A DNA stretch of 64,000 nucleotides from Pannonibacter anstelovis. GTDB taxonomy: Bacteria > Pseudomonadota > Alphaproteobacteria > Rhizobiales > Stappiaceae. Position numbers and translations under genes: made by a program. The notes beneath the pieces were generated by a model. That model worked only from the letters and a program-made list of their open reading frames with translations. It was not told where the DNA came from and ran no database searches. The stretch spans positions 62,001 through 126,000 of the forward strand of contig NZ_JBAKBF010000011.1 of NCBI RefSeq assembly GCF_036881715.1, given 5' to 3'. Shown here piece by piece: positions 62,195 through 64,000 of the stretch. How positions within the stretch are numbered: position 1 is the stretch's first letter; each line of letters starts with the position of its first letter.

Positions 62195-64000
62195 TCACTC
62201 TCTTGCCGCGCCGTTTATCAGGCCATGGCTGCGGCTGTAGGACAGAGAGCGGCTATAGTCCGGGCCCGCATCCAGATGGCCGTCTTCCTCCAGAATGGCG
62301 ATGACGATGGAAGCCTCGAACTCCGGCCAGCTGCGGCGCAGGGTTTCGCGGGCGGCGGCGCGGCGCTTTTCTTCTGCCGCATCCGGTGGAGGGGGCGCGT
62401 CCCGGCCCTGCCGGGTAAGAATTGCCTTGCGGCAACTGAGGGCAGACAGGGCCCAGGCCTCTGCCATGGCATCGGGGCCGGGGCCGCCGGGTTCGGCCAG
62501 CGGCACCAGCTTTCCATCCCGCATCCGGGCGATGCGCAAGGTGAGCGTTGCCTCCCCCAGCCTTGTGCCGATTTCCTCATCGGAGGAAAGCTGATCCTGA
62601 AGTCCGGTATAGCCTTCAGCGGGCTTGGCCAGATTGAATTTGGCCAGCTGCCGGTTGCCCTGCTCCTCGCCTTCCGCCATCTGCTGGGCCTGATGAAGGG
62701 GCTCCGGCACATCGTCCCAGCTGGCCGCATTGTAAACGGCCTCAATCAGCGGACGCATGTCCGCAGGGCTGACGATGCGGCCCCGGCCGAACAGGTGGCG
62801 CGCCGTGCGCCACACGACGGCTGGCCGCCGATAGGTGAAGGCCGCCTGCTGCAGGACATCGACGCCCCACTTCGCATCCGCCACCTCGTCCGGATCCGCC
62901 GAGAGCACCACAAGAGTGGGGGCGTCAAAGGGGCGGGTCTCCAAGGGCCGCTGCGGCATGTGCCGCCACAGGCGCCCGGCGCGCTGAATCAGCAGATCCA
63001 CCGGCGCAAGGTCCGTGAGAATGAGATCGAAGTCGAGATCGAGCGACTGCTCGATCACCTGCGTGGCGACCAGAATGCGGCCGGCGCGCCGCTCCTGCGG
63101 GGCATCCTTGCCGAAGCGCGAAAGGACTTCCGCCTCAATGGCCTGCCGGTCCACCTGCGCCATGCGGGCGTGGAACAGGTCCACCGGCACACCGCCTGCC
63201 TCCCTGAGCGCTTCGAACATGCGGATGGCCGGATCCACCGCATTGCAGATGATGGCAACGGCGGCGCCCTGACGGGCTGCTTCCAGCGCCTCCTGCATCA
63301 CAGCTTCCCGGCTGGCAGCCCGGCGCACCGCCACCTCGCGGTGAAGGCGCGGGTCCGTGCCCGGAGCCGTTCGCGTGACGGTGCCTGCATCCAGACGGGT
63401 GATCAGGGGATAGGGAACACCGGCAGGGTCTGCCCCCGCATCCAGGCCCTGCGGCGTGCGCAGGCCCAGCCCTTTGGCAAAGGCTTTCAGCATCGCCGTC
63501 TTCTGCGCCTCAGCCAGCGTTGCCGACAGCACGATGGCTGAGCCGCCCAGCATGGCATGCAGTTCCAGCAGGTGTTCCAGCTCCTTCCCCATATAGGCAT
63601 CAAAACAATGGGCCTCATCCACGATCAGCACATGGCTGGCAAGGCCTGCCTGCCGCAGGGCCAGATGCTTCTTGCGCAGAACGGCGAGAAAGGCCTGATC
63701 AATGGTGGCAGCACCCACATCTGCCAGCAGCGATTTGCGGCGGCTGTCTGCCAGCCAGCTTGCGCAGAAAGCAGAGACAGGCTGGTCGTCCCCACCCGGA
63801 TCACCGCTCGCAGGGGTGGCCTGCGCCGTACTGGCCCGGAAAACCTGCGACAGCGCGGCCTGCCCATGGGCAAGCACCAGCGAGGGTGAGCTTCCGTCTT
63901 CAAAAAACTGCCGGTAAACGGGCGCAAGCCGGCCATACATGGCGTTGGCTGTTGCCATGGTCGGCAGGGCCATGAAGACGCCCTCCCCCATGCCCTCTGC
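62195..64000 (-). CDS. cas3: CRISPR-associated helicase/nuclease Cas3 (5' end beyond window)
   Basis: C-terminal 601 residues of the type I effector helicase-nuclease that degrades DNA after Cascade binding. The frame is open to the right edge, so the start and the N-terminal HD nuclease domain lie outside. Visible SF2 helicase motifs: FMALPTMATANAMY just after Walker A, the Walker B box IVDEAHCFD, VLSATL (motif III), and the motif IV-VI region VATQVIEQSLDLDFDLILTDLAPVDLLIQRAGR. The C-terminal domain ends YSRSLSYSRSHGLINGAARE. 97 bases separate its stop from the array 2 leader. Confidence 0.94.
   Translation of the reverse strand, partial: AEGMGEGVFMALPTMATANAMYGRLAPVYRQFFEDGSSPSLVLAHGQAALSQVFRASTAQATPASGDPGGDDQPVSAFCASWLADSRRKSLLADVGAATIDQAFLAVLRKKHLALRQAGLASHVLIVDEAHCFDAYMGKELEHLLELHAMLGGSAIVLSATLAEAQKTAMLKAFAKGLGLRTPQGLDAGADPAGVPYPLITRLDAGTVTRTAPGTDPRLHREVAVRRAASREAVMQEALEAARQGAAVAIICNAVDPAIRMFEALREAGGVPVDLFHARMAQVDRQAIEAEVLSRFGKDAPQERRAGRILVATQVIEQSLDLDFDLILTDLAPVDLLIQRAGRLWRHMPQRPLETRPFDAPTLVVLSADPDEVADAKWGVDVLQQAAFTYRRPAVVWRTARHLFGRGRIVSPADMRPLIEAVYNAASWDDVPEPLHQAQQMAEGEEQGNRQLAKFNLAKPAEGYTGLQDQLSSDEEIGTRLGEATLTLRIARMRDGKLVPLAEPGGPGPDAMAEAWALSALSCRKAILTRQGRDAPPPPDAAEEKRRAAARETLRRSWPEFEASIVIAILEEDGHLDAGPDYSRSLSYSRSHGLINGAARE

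Overview
The window is about 63% GC chromosomal DNA, gene-dense, with gene families and orders typical of an alphaproteobacterium of the Hyphomicrobiales (Rhizobiales). Pointers are the aminotransferase-hom-glpX-recJ cluster, cysE next to a DUF3126 gene, a PAS_5-type sensor beside a PilZ protein, a BTLCP transglutaminase-like protease, a class I PHA synthase, heterotetrameric sarcosine oxidase, DUF3088 and DUF6653 proteins. A Stappiaceae-like organism is my guess; the sequence alone does not fix the genus.

Layout. 1-4.7 kb: the 3' end of an M3 peptidase gene, then an AT-rich, apparently acquired segment with an E. coli-type dGTPase, a ParD/ParE toxin-antitoxin pair, a small membrane protein and a DUF423 protein. 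4.7-13.2 kb: C1 metabolism. Glutathione-dependent formaldehyde oxidation (frmA, fghA) is divergent from soxBDAG, which demethylates sarcosine to glycine plus a C1 unit. 13.2-23.2 kb: PiT phosphate transporter, NUDIX and nitrilase-family hydrolases, recJ, glpX, hom, an aminotransferase and a lipoprotein. 23.4-32.2 kb: PHA synthase, DUF6653 protein, agmatinase, guanine deaminase and a methyltransferase-like protein. These are separated by repeat-rich intergenic stretches, followed by an AT-rich GNAT gene. 32.2-52.8 kb: housekeeping and signalling genes (rplM-rpsI, thioesterase, two enoyl-CoA hydratases, CBS, rhomboid, PAS, PilZ, BTLCP, gamma carbonic anhydrase, cysE, two alpha/beta hydrolases, FAD monooxygenase, CinA-N, gpt, L,D-transpeptidase, sfsA, trkH).

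52.8-64 kb: a complete type I-E CRISPR-Cas locus, all on the minus strand: cas3 (running off the right edge), CRISPR array 2, a gene for a 341-residue two-TM membrane protein, cse1-cse2-cas7-cas5-cas6-cas1-cas2, then CRISPR array 1. The arrays have 15 and 9 repeats of 29 bp, with 14 and 8 spacers. They share a nearly identical leader of about 56 bp at their high-coordinate end, so both are read leftward and probably both acquire spacers. The membrane-protein gene sits between array 2 and the Cascade operon, on the same strand. I do not recognise its family; it is the best candidate here for an undescribed CRISPR-linked component.

Dispersed repeats are a second theme. At least six short palindromes share an ACAAG-type loop and a GGCGCGG-like flank. 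A repeat of about 53 bp occurs three times (26.1, 32.1 and 50.6 kb), and one of 35 bp occurs twice (28.9 and 30.6 kb). No tRNA or rRNA gene was recognised.
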